Origin: Chryseolinea soli
Lineage (GTDB): Bacteria > Bacteroidota > Bacteroidia > Cytophagales > Cyclobacteriaceae
Reading direction: 5' to 3'
Length of the DNA: 64,000 nucleotides
NCBI RefSeq assembly: GCF_003589925.1
Contig: NZ_CP032382.1
Location: 1,240,001-1,304,000, forward strand
This document shows positions 42,114 through 51,527 of the stretch, piece after piece; within the stretch, counting starts at the first letter, position 1, and every line of letters begins with the position of its first letter. Position numbers and translations under genes: made by a program. The notes under the pieces were generated by a model that was given only the letters and a program-made list of their open reading frames with translations, did not search any database and was not told the origin of the DNA.

Positions 42114-43148
42114 TTATTTATGGGGAACGTGTTGATCGAGGAAGCGCTTGCGGGCAGCGTCCCAGTTTTGCATCACCTTGTCACGGCCTTTGTTCAACTC
42201 ATCGTTTGTTTTGTTAAAGTCGTTGATGCCTTTGTTCATGGCGTCGAGACTCTTGTTGTAGGCATCCACATCCGCCTGTTTGCGGCTGGAGGCGGGCTTG
42301 GCGTCGAAGGCTTTTTTTATTTTTTCAAACTCCTCGCGTTTCAGCATATAGTCGGACAACACAGAGATGCGCGATGATTCATTTTTTTGAAATTCCAGGA
42401 CCTTGCGGCAGGCGGTGACCAGGGAGGCGTCGCCGTTATACGGTTTCAACGTATCGAGACGGCTCAGGCCTTCTTCCGAATATAGCTTCAATGCATTCTT
42501 GCTTTGCTCCATGCCGTTCAAATCTGCTTTGTTCAAGGCATCGATCATGTTGCTTTCCTGCACGCTGCTTTTGAAGCTGATCAGGAAAAGTTGCCGGGCA
42601 TAGTTGTTGACCCTGCTGGTCTCGTTGAGCTTGCGATCCAACTTCGTGCTCTGGCCTTGGGTGAGCTGCACGTTGTGGCTGGCCGCGAACGTCTGGTATG
42701 CCTCGGGCACCTTGTTGTAGGCTTCCTTCAGTTTTTCGTCCACTTTATCCTGTAACAGCAAATAACTTTCCATGGCATCATAGGAGCGCTCGGCCACTTC
42801 TTCCATATCGATGATCTTGCTATAGTCTTCGTTGAAAATGGAGAGCAACACCGTCCAATAGTTTACATAAGCATTGCGCAGGGATGCATCGCCTTCAAAA
42901 GGTCTGAGCTTGTTGCCTTCGCGGATGGCCAAACGCACGGCGGCAATAAGTTCCTGGCGTCGCTTTTCCATCTTTTTGGCGCGCACCCCGTGGGCTACTT
43001 CGCTCATGTAGCTCAAATATTTTAACGACAGGGTTTCTTCCTGACCCGAGAGGAACGTCATATGCTCGACGGCGGTCATGGCCAACGTTTTTCCTGTCCC
43101 CAAAAAAAGGGTCAAACCCAGGACTGCGGTAGCTAACATTTTAGTCAT
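42114..43148 (-). CDS. Secreted alpha-helical protein (LIC11966-like surface protein)
   Basis: 344 residues from the ATG at 43148; a GTG one codon earlier overlaps the prc stop. After the signal peptide (GTGKTLAMTAVEHM) it is almost wholly alpha-helical: YLSYMSEVAHGVRAKKMEKR, LAIREGNKLRPFEGDASLRN and LDTLKPYNGDASLVTACRKV, showing two related halves (each has a PF/Y-x-GDASL motif). It resembles the LIC11966 family of surface proteins, whose function is unknown. It is translationally coupled to the Prc protease gene and may be a substrate or adaptor of it (inference). Confidence 0.8.
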   Translation of the reverse strand: MTKMLATAVLGLTLFLGTGKTLAMTAVEHMTFLSGQEETLSLKYLSYMSEVAHGVRAKKMEKRRQELIAAVRLAIREGNKLRPFEGDASLRNAYVNYWTVLLSIFNEDYSKIIDMEEVAERSYDAMESYLLLQDKVDEKLKEAYNKVPEAYQTFAASHNVQLTQGQSTKLDRKLNETSRVNNYARQLFLISFKSSVQESNMIDALNKADLNGMEQSKNALKLYSEEGLSRLDTLKPYNGDASLVTACRKVLEFQKNESSRISVLSDYMLKREEFEKIKKAFDAKPASSRKQADVDAYNKSLDAMNKGINDFNKTNDELNKGRDKVMQNWDAARKRFLDQHVPHK

Positions 43149-43150
43149 CA

Positions 43151-45241
43151 CTATTTTTTGAAGGTAGTTATGTAGTCACAAAGAATATGAAAAGCTTCTT
43201 CCAAAGAAATATCCTGCTGCATTTTTTTTATCCAGGCGGCATGCAGGTTCCGCGTGTATTCATCCATCGCGAGGCGCTCCTGCTCGAAGCCGGTGCTGTT
43301 CACCGTATAGGGCGCAGGAGCCTCCCGTTCCTTCTCCAAATTTTGGACGATCTGCATGTGCTTATCACGCAGGGTCATGAAGTCGGCCCAAAACAGCGGC
43401 ACGGGGTCGTCATTCTTTTCCAGTAACTGACCATAGGCCGTTAAGGTTTTGAACGCCTCTACCGTGGCCACGCGTTTCTGGCTTTTGGCTTCCAGGTAGG
43501 CGATGGGTAATAACGCCAGGGGCTGGTAGTATGTTTTCTTCTGCACCGAATCCGAAGGCAACGTCTGCGCCTGGTCTTCTTCGCGAAGTCCGAGAACGTC
43601 AAGCACATCGGGGAGCGCGATGTCCGGTGTTACGCCCATGCGCTGGGCGGTCTTACCCGTGATGCGATAGATCTTTTCGTGGGTCACCGAAGCATAGCCG
43701 TACAGGTTCTTCACGGAGGCAAAATTCGCGGCCGTGCTTTTCGGATCGAGCGAAAATATTTCCTGCGCCGTGGCTTTCCCGTAGGTGCGGCTTCCCACGA
43801 CGATCGCGCGATGATAATCTTGCAAGGCGGCCGCCAAAAAATCGGATGCCGACGCGCTCAAGGCATTCACCATGAGCACCAGCGGGCCGTCGTAGATCGT
43901 GCCGCGGTTCACGTCTTTCACCGACACGATCTCACCGGCGCGGTTCTTCATCACACCAATGGGGCCTGCATCAATAAAGATCCCGGCAAGGGCCACGGCT
44001 TCTTCCAGCGATCCACCGCCGTTGAACCGCACATCGAGAATGAGTCCGTTGATGTTTTCTTTTTTGAGTTTGATGATGGCCTTCGCCACATCGTTGGCAC
44101 ACCGCGAACCACCGGCATCGCCCCAGTTGGAATAAAATCCCGGCAGAAAAATATAGCCGATCTTTTTTTCTCCGTCGATCACAAAACTGCGGACCACATT
44201 TTCTTCGTCCGATATTTTCTCTTTGCGCAGCGTCACTATTTTTTGTTCGCCGCTCACGTTCTTCAATTCAAAATCCAGGCTCAGGTGGTTGGACTCGTCC
44301 ATGATGGCCCCGACCTCGTCGAGGTCCATGCCGCTGAGATCGATCCAGTCGCCTCCATCCCAGCGCAGGCGTTGAATGATGTCACCCACAAATACCTGTC
44401 CCGATTTCCACGCCGGACCTCCGGGCGCAAGCCGGTCGACGACTGCATCACCCCATTCGTTGTCTTTTAGCGTCACCCCAAAATAAAGCCCTTGCGTGCT
44501 CAGCGAGGCCATGAACGTTTCCATGTCTTTGGGCGACATGTAGGCGGTATGTGCATCGGCGCTGCCGGCCATCGCGTGCAGAAACGCAACTCCGACATAA
44601 TTTTCATAACCCGAAGGATGAAAGAGAATGCGCTTGCCCCGGGCGATGTTGTTTGTCTTCACCTTGCCGCGCACTTCCGGCTCGTGTTTCTTCAAAAATT
44701 CCTCGGGCCGTTCGTTGGGGAATTTTGTTTTCATTTCCGCGAGGCGTGCAAGGGTCTCGTACTTGAGTGCCAGGCGCCACCGGACGTTCAGCGCCGTTTC
44801 ATCTTTTGCCCAGGTGGTATCACTCACGTAATACTCTTTCGTACTGAAATCAAAGGGTCCCTGGGTGTATTGCAGAATGCTGGACGACGACCGGGCGAGA
44901 CATTTCTTGTAGGTTTGGGCAACCGTGGAGAGGAAGCTCCAATTCTTGCCGTTCAGTTCATCGTCGATCTTGTCGCGGAAGGGTTTGAGGGTTTGGATGT
45001 CGGCTTCGGTGAAGAGCATGCGATCCGGATCGAGGTCGTCGAGAAAATTATCGAACACCACGGCAGAGAACGCATCGTTGATCGCGGGAGGACTGAAATG
45101 TTTTTGTTGAATAACGTTCTTTAACAGGAACGCTTCGGTCTTGAAATTCGTGGCCGACTGCGCCGTGGCGGTGAGGGCACACATCCATCCCAAGGCCATC
45201 GCGCTGGGGCCAAGCACAATTCGGAAGAAATAACGGGACAT
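43151..45241 (-). CDS. prc: Tail-specific (carboxy-terminal processing) protease Prc
   Basis: 696 residues. Signal peptide, then an N-terminal Tsp_NTD helical domain (about 35-230; DPDRMLFTEADIQTLKPFRD), PDZ domain (about 248-330; GLYFGVTLKDNEWGDAVVDR), S41 peptidase domain (about 350-500; GLILDVRFNGGGSLEEAVAL) and a C-terminal DUF3340-like domain. The Ser-Lys dyad is present: Ser464 in NALSASASDF and Lys489 in SRTYGKATAQ, matching E. coli Prc Ser452/Lys477 spacing of 25. Periplasmic degradation or processing of proteins by their C-termini. It overlaps the start of the downstream helical secreted protein gene. Confidence 0.95.
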   Translation of the reverse strand: MSRYFFRIVLGPSAMALGWMCALTATAQSATNFKTEAFLLKNVIQQKHFSPPAINDAFSAVVFDNFLDDLDPDRMLFTEADIQTLKPFRDKIDDELNGKNWSFLSTVAQTYKKCLARSSSSILQYTQGPFDFSTKEYYVSDTTWAKDETALNVRWRLALKYETLARLAEMKTKFPNERPEEFLKKHEPEVRGKVKTNNIARGKRILFHPSGYENYVGVAFLHAMAGSADAHTAYMSPKDMETFMASLSTQGLYFGVTLKDNEWGDAVVDRLAPGGPAWKSGQVFVGDIIQRLRWDGGDWIDLSGMDLDEVGAIMDESNHLSLDFELKNVSGEQKIVTLRKEKISDEENVVRSFVIDGEKKIGYIFLPGFYSNWGDAGGSRCANDVAKAIIKLKKENINGLILDVRFNGGGSLEEAVALAGIFIDAGPIGVMKNRAGEIVSVKDVNRGTIYDGPLVLMVNALSASASDFLAAALQDYHRAIVVGSRTYGKATAQEIFSLDPKSTAANFASVKNLYGYASVTHEKIYRITGKTAQRMGVTPDIALPDVLDVLGLREEDQAQTLPSDSVQKKTYYQPLALLPIAYLEAKSQKRVATVEAFKTLTAYGQLLEKNDDPVPLFWADFMTLRDKHMQIVQNLEKEREAPAPYTVNSTGFEQERLAMDEYTRNLHAAWIKKMQQDISLEEAFHILCDYITTFKK

Positions 45242-45503
45242 TGCTGGTCGATTATAAGCTCATGACAGTTCACATACCCGCTACCACGAAGAGAGGTTCG
45301 GCCGGGGGATGCTGTGAAAATACAGACGCATTTTTCAAAAACCTAATGAAACCCTGGCGATCCATAAACCCGGATAAATTAACGGTCTTTCCGTGCACCC
45401 GTTTGAAACGCAACCGCCCGAACCCGCGCGCATTCTTTCGCAAACGCCGTTCTATTTTAAAAAGTAACTCCTTACTTTCACAGCTTAATTCACCCTTCGC
45501 CGC

Positions 45504-46805
45504 ATGACCTCGCCGCCTTTCCGGTCCTTAAAACATGCACACCCGTGGACAGAGATCGTGGCCGGCGCTTCGTCCTTTATGGCCACCGCCTATATCATCG
45601 TGGTCAACCCTTCGGTGTTGAGCCAGGCGGGGATGCCGTTTGCCGCCGTGCTCACGGCCACCGTGCTGGTATCTTTTTTTAGCAGCCTGATGATGGGACT
45701 CTATGCGCGCAACCCCATATTGGTGGCGCCGGGCATGGGGCTGAATGCGTTCTTCACTTTTTCTGTGGTCATGGGCATGCACGTCGCGTGGCCGGTAGCG
45801 TTGGGCGCGGTGTTCTGGGCGGGCGTGATCTTCTTTTTGCTTTCGGTGTTCAATATCCGCACGCATATCGTTAAAGCGATCCCCATGCCGTTGCGCTATG
45901 CCATCACGGCCGGGATTGGGTTGTTCATTGCGCTGATCGGGTTTGTGAATGCCGGTTTCATCGTGCATCACCCGGCCACGGTGATCGGTGTGGGCAAGCT
46001 CAATCCGTCGTTGCTGGTTTTTCTTTTTGGTGTATTGATCACCGCAGCACTCATCATCCGTCAGGTGAAAGGCGCCGTGCTGTTAGGTATGCTCGCTACC
46101 ACCCTGGCGGCGTTCACACTGGGGAGATGGTGGGGTGGTCCGGATCCCGTCGTGCATTGGAACGGTCTTTTCTCCGCGCCCGACTTCAGTTTGCTTTTTT
46201 CACTCGACCTGGTTCACTCGCTGCAATGGGCATTAGCACCCGTCGTGTTTGCCTTTGTCTTTACGGGCATGTTCGATGGACTTTCCACCTTCGTCGCGCT
46301 TTCCGAAGCCGCCCACCTCACCGACGAGAACGGCGAACCGCGAAATATAAAACGTTCGTTGATTACCGACGCGACGTCTACCCTGCTGGCGGGCTTGTTC
46401 GGCTCCAGCCCGGGTACGGCCTACATTGAATCGGCCGTGGGCATCGAAGCCGGCGGACGCACAGGATTGACCGCCATCACGGGCGCGCTATTGTTCTTGC
46501 CGTTCTTATTTCTGTCGCCATTGCTCACGGCCATTCCCGCGATCGCCACAGCGCCGGCGTTGGTTTTGGTTGGTGCGTACATGATCCGCCCGGTCACAAA
46601 AATTCGCTGGCAACATATGGACGAGGCCATCCCCGCGTTTCTCGCCATGGTGCTCATCCCTTTCACCTACTCCATCACGCAAGGCATCATTTGGGGATTT
46701 CTCAGTTGGACTGTGTTGAAAGTCAGTCACGGCAAAACAAAAGACGTGCCCCTCGCCCTTTGGATCATCGATGCCTTTGCCCTGGTGGCGCTTACTTTAG
46801 AATAA
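45504..46805 (+). CDS. NCS2-family purine (adenine/guanine/hypoxanthine) permease
   Basis: 433 residues with about 13 transmembrane helices. The AzgA-type NCS2 signatures are clear: ASSFMATAYIIVVNPSVLSQ, NPILVAPGMGLNAFFTFSVV, TGMFDGLSTFVALSEAAHLT, LFGSSPGTAYIESAVGIEAG with the conserved T-A-Y-I-E-S, and RTGLTAITGALLFLPFLFLS. H+-coupled uptake of purine bases at the inner membrane. It is followed after only 10 bp by an exported MTA/SAH nucleosidase, so the two likely form one operon for scavenging purines. Confidence 0.94.
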   Translation: MTSPPFRSLKHAHPWTEIVAGASSFMATAYIIVVNPSVLSQAGMPFAAVLTATVLVSFFSSLMMGLYARNPILVAPGMGLNAFFTFSVVMGMHVAWPVALGAVFWAGVIFFLLSVFNIRTHIVKAIPMPLRYAITAGIGLFIALIGFVNAGFIVHHPATVIGVGKLNPSLLVFLFGVLITAALIIRQVKGAVLLGMLATTLAAFTLGRWWGGPDPVVHWNGLFSAPDFSLLFSLDLVHSLQWALAPVVFAFVFTGMFDGLSTFVALSEAAHLTDENGEPRNIKRSLITDATSTLLAGLFGSSPGTAYIESAVGIEAGGRTGLTAITGALLFLPFLFLSPLLTAIPAIATAPALVLVGAYMIRPVTKIRWQHMDEAIPAFLAMVLIPFTYSITQGIIWGFLSWTVLKVSHGKTKDVPLALWIIDAFALVALTLE

Positions 46806-46815
46806 AACATTCACT

Positions 46816-47685
46816 ATGCTCAGAACGATCATTTTCTTTTCCGTTGCCCTTTGTTCCGCGTCATCGCTCTGTGGGCAAGGCATTGTAGAGATCAAGCCCG
46901 CCGCACGCATGGACACGGTGATGACCGATATTACCGGCATTCTGGGCGCGTTTCCCGAGGAAGTAAAATTCCTGGCCACACAAATGCAGGACAAAACCGA
47001 ATTTGTCATTCAGCATTTATCGTTCACGGAAGGAAAGCTCAACGGACAACACGTGGTGCTGGCACAAACGGGCATCGGCAAGGTGAACGCATCGCTCACC
47101 ACCATTTTGTTGATCGAACATTTTCATCCCAAGGCCATCGTTTTCACCGGCATTGCGGGTGCGATCAATCCCACCCTGGCGCCCGGCGACCTGGTCATCG
47201 GCACCACCCTGGCCCACCATGACTATGGCGCGCTCACCCCTGCCGGCATTCAACGCCGCCCTACGCGCGACCCGGCCACCATGCAGGAGAATCCCATCTA
47301 CTTTCCCTGCGACACCAGCCTGATCAACCTAGCCCAACGGGCTGGAAAGAATTTGACACTGGAAAAGATCAAAAGCCCGCAAGGCCTTCGTTCACCCAAG
47401 ATCATCAGCGGCGTCATTGTGACCGGCGACGTGTTTGTGTCTTCCGAGAAAGCCACGCAGGAACTTCAAAAGCAAATGCATGCCGAAGCCACGGAAATGG
47501 AAGGCGCGGCGGTAGCGCAGGTGAGCTATCAGCAACACACTCCCTTCCTGGTCATCCGGAGTATGAGCGACAACGCCAGCAGCACCGCCCATGCCGATAT
47601 TGAAACGTTTTACCAGGTCGCCGCCCGCAACTCCGCAAACCTGGTCATGGCCATTATGGCGGCCCAGGGAAAATCGAAAAAGTGA
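46816..47685 (+). CDS. Exported 5'-methylthioadenosine/S-adenosylhomocysteine nucleosidase
   Basis: 289 residues. MTAN-type nucleosidase that hydrolyses MTA, SAH or 5'-deoxyadenosine to adenine plus a thioribose. The N-terminus MLRTIIFFSVALCSASSLCG is a Sec signal peptide, which cytosolic MtnN proteins lack. Catalytic residues are conserved: Glu in GILGAFPEEV (E. coli Glu12), Glu in TEMEGAAVAQ (Glu174) and Asp in RSMSDNA (Asp197). Followed by the phosphorylase-like C-terminal helix. It is 10 bp after the purine permease gene; released adenine could be imported by that permease. Confidence 0.9.
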   Translation: MLRTIIFFSVALCSASSLCGQGIVEIKPAARMDTVMTDITGILGAFPEEVKFLATQMQDKTEFVIQHLSFTEGKLNGQHVVLAQTGIGKVNASLTTILLIEHFHPKAIVFTGIAGAINPTLAPGDLVIGTTLAHHDYGALTPAGIQRRPTRDPATMQENPIYFPCDTSLINLAQRAGKNLTLEKIKSPQGLRSPKIISGVIVTGDVFVSSEKATQELQKQMHAEATEMEGAAVAQVSYQQHTPFLVIRSMSDNASSTAHADIETFYQVAARNSANLVMAIMAAQGKSKK

Positions 47686-47787
47686 TTCATTTCCAAAAAA
47701 AATCTATCTTTATCTCTGTTAGCTGCCGCTGACCCCGTAACAGCCGGCAGTTCTGATCACAAAATTTTTTCTTCACTATCGATCGCT

Positions 47788-48936
47788 ATGAAAAAATTAT
47801 TCTATGCGGGGATGATCCTCCTTGCTGTATTCGAAATCCTGAAAGTTTATTTCATCATGCCCATGCCGGGCAGCCAGGAGATCCAAAGTCTTGACGTTGC
47901 CTATTCCCTGCATTCTTACCGCTGGTGGTTCAGGGTTGCTTTTGGCCTGATGATCATTGCGGGGTTCCGGGATGCCTTCCAGGTCAAGCACCGCTGGATA
48001 CCCGCTGCCGTTGGCGCGTTGGCTATGGTGGTGGTCTATTATTTTAATTTTAAAATGACCGCGGACAGCATTTTCTCACAGCCGGAAAAAGTCACATTTA
48101 AATCGCAGGGCGAAAACCAAGTGAACGACAGCAGCCTTGTGATCGCCGTAGAATATAAAGGCATTGCCAAAGCTTATCCCATCCGCTACCTCTCTTACCA
48201 TCACCAGGTCCAGGACACGATCGGCGGAAAAAATATCATCGTCACCTATTGTAATGTGTGTCGCACGGGTCGCGTGTTCGAGCCCACGGTGAACGGGCAA
48301 CACGAGAAATTCAGGCTGGTGGGCATGGATCATTTCAATGCGATGTTCGAGGATGCGACTACCAAAAGCTGGTGGCGCCAGGCCACCGGTGAAGCCGTAG
48401 CGGGATCGCTGAAAGGACAGTCGCTGCCCGAAGTGGAATCTTTCCAAACCAACCTGCGCAAGTTTTTTGAGTTATATCCAAAAGCCGTGGTCATGCAACT
48501 GGATGCCGTGTCGCGCACAAAATATGATTCCACCGGCCGATTCGAGAAGGGCAAAAGCAAAGGCAAGCTCACACGCACCGACAGTCTTTCGTGGAAAGAC
48601 AAATCGTGGGTGGTGGGCATCCAGGCCGGCAACGCCAGCAAGGCTTACGATTGGATCCAGCTCACCGAGAAACGCATCATCAACGACAATGTGGGTGGCA
48701 AGCCGGTGGTGTTGGCCCTTTCTGGCGATGCACAAACCTTCGTGGTATTCGAACGCCCATCCCAAACCGAAGAGTTCACCTTGCGGCAAGACACCCTCTT
48801 TGCGGGGGACAAACCCTACGACCTCTCCGGACGCAACCTCTCCACCCCAGACCAGCGCCTGCCCCGCGTGAAAGCCTATCAGGAATTCTGGCACAGCTGG
48901 CGCACGTTCCACCCGGACACGGAGAAGTTCGAATAA
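47788..48936 (+). CDS. DUF3179-family membrane-anchored protein
   Basis: 382 residues. Three N-terminal transmembrane helices (FYAGMILLAVFEILKVYFI, WWFRVAFGLMIIAGF, AAVGALAMVVVYYFNF) precede a DUF3179 domain: AYPIRYLSYHHQVQDTIGGK, NIIVTYCNVCRTGRVFEPTV with the paired cysteines of the family's CxxC, FRLVGMDHFNAMFEDATTKS WWRQATGE and VVGIQAGNASKAYDWIQL. The family's role is undefined; it may be a periplasmic metal- or cofactor-binding domain. It is 102 bp after the nucleosidase gene, and its operon status is uncertain. Confidence 0.9.
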   Translation: MKKLFYAGMILLAVFEILKVYFIMPMPGSQEIQSLDVAYSLHSYRWWFRVAFGLMIIAGFRDAFQVKHRWIPAAVGALAMVVVYYFNFKMTADSIFSQPEKVTFKSQGENQVNDSSLVIAVEYKGIAKAYPIRYLSYHHQVQDTIGGKNIIVTYCNVCRTGRVFEPTVNGQHEKFRLVGMDHFNAMFEDATTKSWWRQATGEAVAGSLKGQSLPEVESFQTNLRKFFELYPKAVVMQLDAVSRTKYDSTGRFEKGKSKGKLTRTDSLSWKDKSWVVGIQAGNASKAYDWIQLTEKRIINDNVGGKPVVLALSGDAQTFVVFERPSQTEEFTLRQDTLFAGDKPYDLSGRNLSTPDQRLPRVKAYQEFWHSWRTFHPDTEKFE

Positions 48937-48958
48937 AAATTAACCGGCGTTTCGAAAA

Positions 48959-51451
48959 TTATCTTCCGATAAATCTACCGGGAAAATTACCCGTGGCCTT
49001 TTGATTTTCATAGACGGCCTGACCATTGACCCACACCTTCAGAATGCCGGTGGACAGGGCCATGGGATCGGTCATGGTAGCATTATCTTTCACGGTGGCG
49101 GGATCAAACAATACCAGGTCCGCGAAGTTGCCCGGTGCGATCAATCCCCGGTGGTGAAGACCCAGGTGTTCGGCGGTGAGACCAGTCATTTTAAAGATGG
49201 CCGTTTCCAGTGGCATGATCTTTTGATCGCGCACATAAGGACCCAGCACGCGTGTGAACGCCCCATGTCCGCGAGGGTGACCATCGGGTGCGCCGTCGGA
49301 ACAAATGTTGGTATGAGGCCACTGCAGAAAACTCACAATATCTTCTTCTGCCATGGAGTGACCGGCAATACCTGCCGAACCCTTCTTTTCATCGGCTTCG
49401 CGAATCAAACGCATCAACGCTTTTGGTGGCGTTTCACGATTCAAGGTCGCGATCTCTGAAACGGTCTTCCCTTCATAGGAACGGTTTGCCGAAAAGTAGA
49501 GCATCACAGATTTGGAGGGATCGAATAGTTCTTGCGTGGCGAAGATTGCGCTTTGTTCGTTATCAAAATCTTTCTTGGGGAACAATACGCGCGGCGTGGA
49601 CATCCACATGGCATAGGGATACACGTCGGCTGTAATATCGACACCTTGTGCACGGGCTTTCTCCAACCGGTTCAGCACATTCGGGGCCGTGCCCCATTTG
49701 CTGTGCAGGGCAATTTTTAAATGCGAGATCTGCACGGGCAACTTCGCTTCGCGACCGATGTTGATGATCTCGGTCACCGCCTCTTCCAGGTGAATGTCTT
49801 CGCTGCGGATGTGACTGATGTAGCGGCCACCTTTGGAAGCCGCCACCTTGGCCAGTGCAATCACTTCGTCGGTGTTTGAGAAAAACGCAGCTTCGTATTC
49901 CAAACCGGTGGCAAGGCCGAGCGAACCTTTGTCCATTTCTTTTTCCAGCAACGCTTTCATCGAATCCACCTCCGCAGTTCGCGCCGCACGGTACAGGCGT
50001 TGCTTCATGATGTGTTGCCGCAACGTGGCGTGGCCGGTATAGGTCGCCACGTTCACACTGACCGGAATTTTCTTCATGCTGTTTTTCAAAGAGTCCACCG
50101 GGTCTGAGTCGCCGTCTTGCCCAATAACAATGGTGGTGATGCCCTGACTGACAGCAGCCAAAAAGCTGGGTTCCTCTGTCATGCCACGGTCATGGTGACT
50201 GTGGCTATCGATGAAGCCGGGTGCCAGCACAGCGCCTTTTCCATCGGTTACTTTCTCGTTCGGGTAAGGCCTCAAGGTTCCGATGTCGCGAATGCGATCG
50301 TTCATGATGCGCACCGATGTTTTTTGCGCGGGCAAACCGTTGCCGGCCACCAGGTTGATGTTGGTGATCAACTCGGTCTGCGGCAATCGGATGGGCTTGC
50401 CTTCCCAAATATCCCTCACATATTGCCTGGCGGTGTTGCGCGACGAGTTGCTCAGCCAAATGAGCGTCTGGTCTTTGTCGGTGTAGCGTATGATCTGCGT
50501 ATAGAAACCCACCCAAGAACCGGTGTGCTCCACCCCGGCCCCGCCCTCATCAACAAACCATCCAAAACCATAGCCGGTGGACTTCCCGTTCAAAAGTTTG
50601 CCCGGTGTAAAGGCTTCCTTCAGCGTCGATTTTTTTACCAGCTTTTCGGTATACAACGCGCGATCCCATTTCAAAAGGTCTTCCGCCGACGCATAGACAT
50701 TGCCATCGCCCACAATGCCGTCGAATGCCATCAGGTCATTCAACACGGGTTGGCCGCCGTCATACCGGAAGCCGATCACGCGGGAGGCCGGCGAGGTTTT
50801 CATTTTCAGGTGATACACATAACTGTTGGTCATCTTCAACGGCCCGGCGATGCGTTGTTGAAAAAATTTATCGGCCGTCATCCCCGACACTTTTTCGATG
50901 ACGGAGGCCAGTGTGGTGTAGTTTGTATTGCAGTATTCCCATCGTTCACCCGGTGCAAATAGCAAGGGTGGCTTCTTATACGCCAACAAGTCCAGCATCG
51001 AAGCATTGGTCAGTGTATCGAGCAAATTCAAATTGGCGGCGGCTATGTCAAAATATTCGGGAAGGCCCGAGGTTTGGTTCATGAGGTGACGGATCGTGAT
51101 GCCTGGATAGGGAAAGATGAGAAGGTATTTTTGCACCGGGTCATCGTATTGAAGCTTGCCACCTTCGTGCAGCATCATCGTCATCATCGCATAGAATTGT
51201 TTGGAGACGGAGGCCAGATTAAAGGCCGAGGCGGTGGTGAGGGGTACGCGTGTTTTCGGGTCGGCTATGCCAAATGCTTTTTTGTATAAAACCTTTCCCT
51301 TTTCCGCCACCAACACCGTGCCGTTGAACATCTCTCTTTCGTTCATCCAATGAAGAACGGAATCGATGTGTGCAATTTTTGCTTGTTGCTGACAAAATGC
51401 GCCTGAACAGAGTAGCATGGCGCAGAGCGTGAAGAGGTGGCTTATCCGCAT
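48959..51451 (-). CDS. Fused serine hydrolase (beta-lactamase class C-like) / N-acyl-D-amino-acid deacylase
   Basis: 830 residues from the ATG at 51451. The signal peptide (SGAFCQQQ) is followed by a class C beta-lactamase/DD-peptidase-like domain (about 25-350) with the three motifs intact: Ser81-x-x-Lys84 (SVSK), Tyr173-Cys-Asn175 (YCN) and His309-Thr-Gly311 (HTG). From about 360 to the end is a D-aminoacylase-type amidohydrolase (LAPGFIDSHSHHDRGM with metal ligands His417, His419 and Asp421; GHATLRQHIM; GLATGLEYEAAFFS; ISHLKIALHSKWG; ICSDGAPDGHPRGHG). Two exported hydrolases are fused. It may release and deacylate D-amino-acid peptides from cell walls (inference). Confidence 0.9.
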   Translation of the reverse strand: MRISHLFTLCAMLLCSGAFCQQQAKIAHIDSVLHWMNEREMFNGTVLVAEKGKVLYKKAFGIADPKTRVPLTTASAFNLASVSKQFYAMMTMMLHEGGKLQYDDPVQKYLLIFPYPGITIRHLMNQTSGLPEYFDIAAANLNLLDTLTNASMLDLLAYKKPPLLFAPGERWEYCNTNYTTLASVIEKVSGMTADKFFQQRIAGPLKMTNSYVYHLKMKTSPASRVIGFRYDGGQPVLNDLMAFDGIVGDGNVYASAEDLLKWDRALYTEKLVKKSTLKEAFTPGKLLNGKSTGYGFGWFVDEGGAGVEHTGSWVGFYTQIIRYTDKDQTLIWLSNSSRNTARQYVRDIWEGKPIRLPQTELITNINLVAGNGLPAQKTSVRIMNDRIRDIGTLRPYPNEKVTDGKGAVLAPGFIDSHSHHDRGMTEEPSFLAAVSQGITTIVIGQDGDSDPVDSLKNSMKKIPVSVNVATYTGHATLRQHIMKQRLYRAARTAEVDSMKALLEKEMDKGSLGLATGLEYEAAFFSNTDEVIALAKVAASKGGRYISHIRSEDIHLEEAVTEIINIGREAKLPVQISHLKIALHSKWGTAPNVLNRLEKARAQGVDITADVYPYAMWMSTPRVLFPKKDFDNEQSAIFATQELFDPSKSVMLYFSANRSYEGKTVSEIATLNRETPPKALMRLIREADEKKGSAGIAGHSMAEEDIVSFLQWPHTNICSDGAPDGHPRGHGAFTRVLGPYVRDQKIMPLETAIFKMTGLTAEHLGLHHRGLIAPGNFADLVLFDPATVKDNATMTDPMALSTGILKVWVNGQAVYENQKATGNFPGRFIGR

Positions 51452-51527
51452 ACGATTATCTTGTGGGTTTAGGTCGGTCATTCGGGACCGTAAAGCAAGA
51501 TAATCTTTCTTCGCGAAAAGGAGGCTG

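Noticed and set aside
45242..45503. Riboswitch upstream of the purine permease
   Set aside because: I looked for a purine-riboswitch-like three-way junction in the 262-bp leader but could not pair convincing stems or find the conserved loop sequences by eye.
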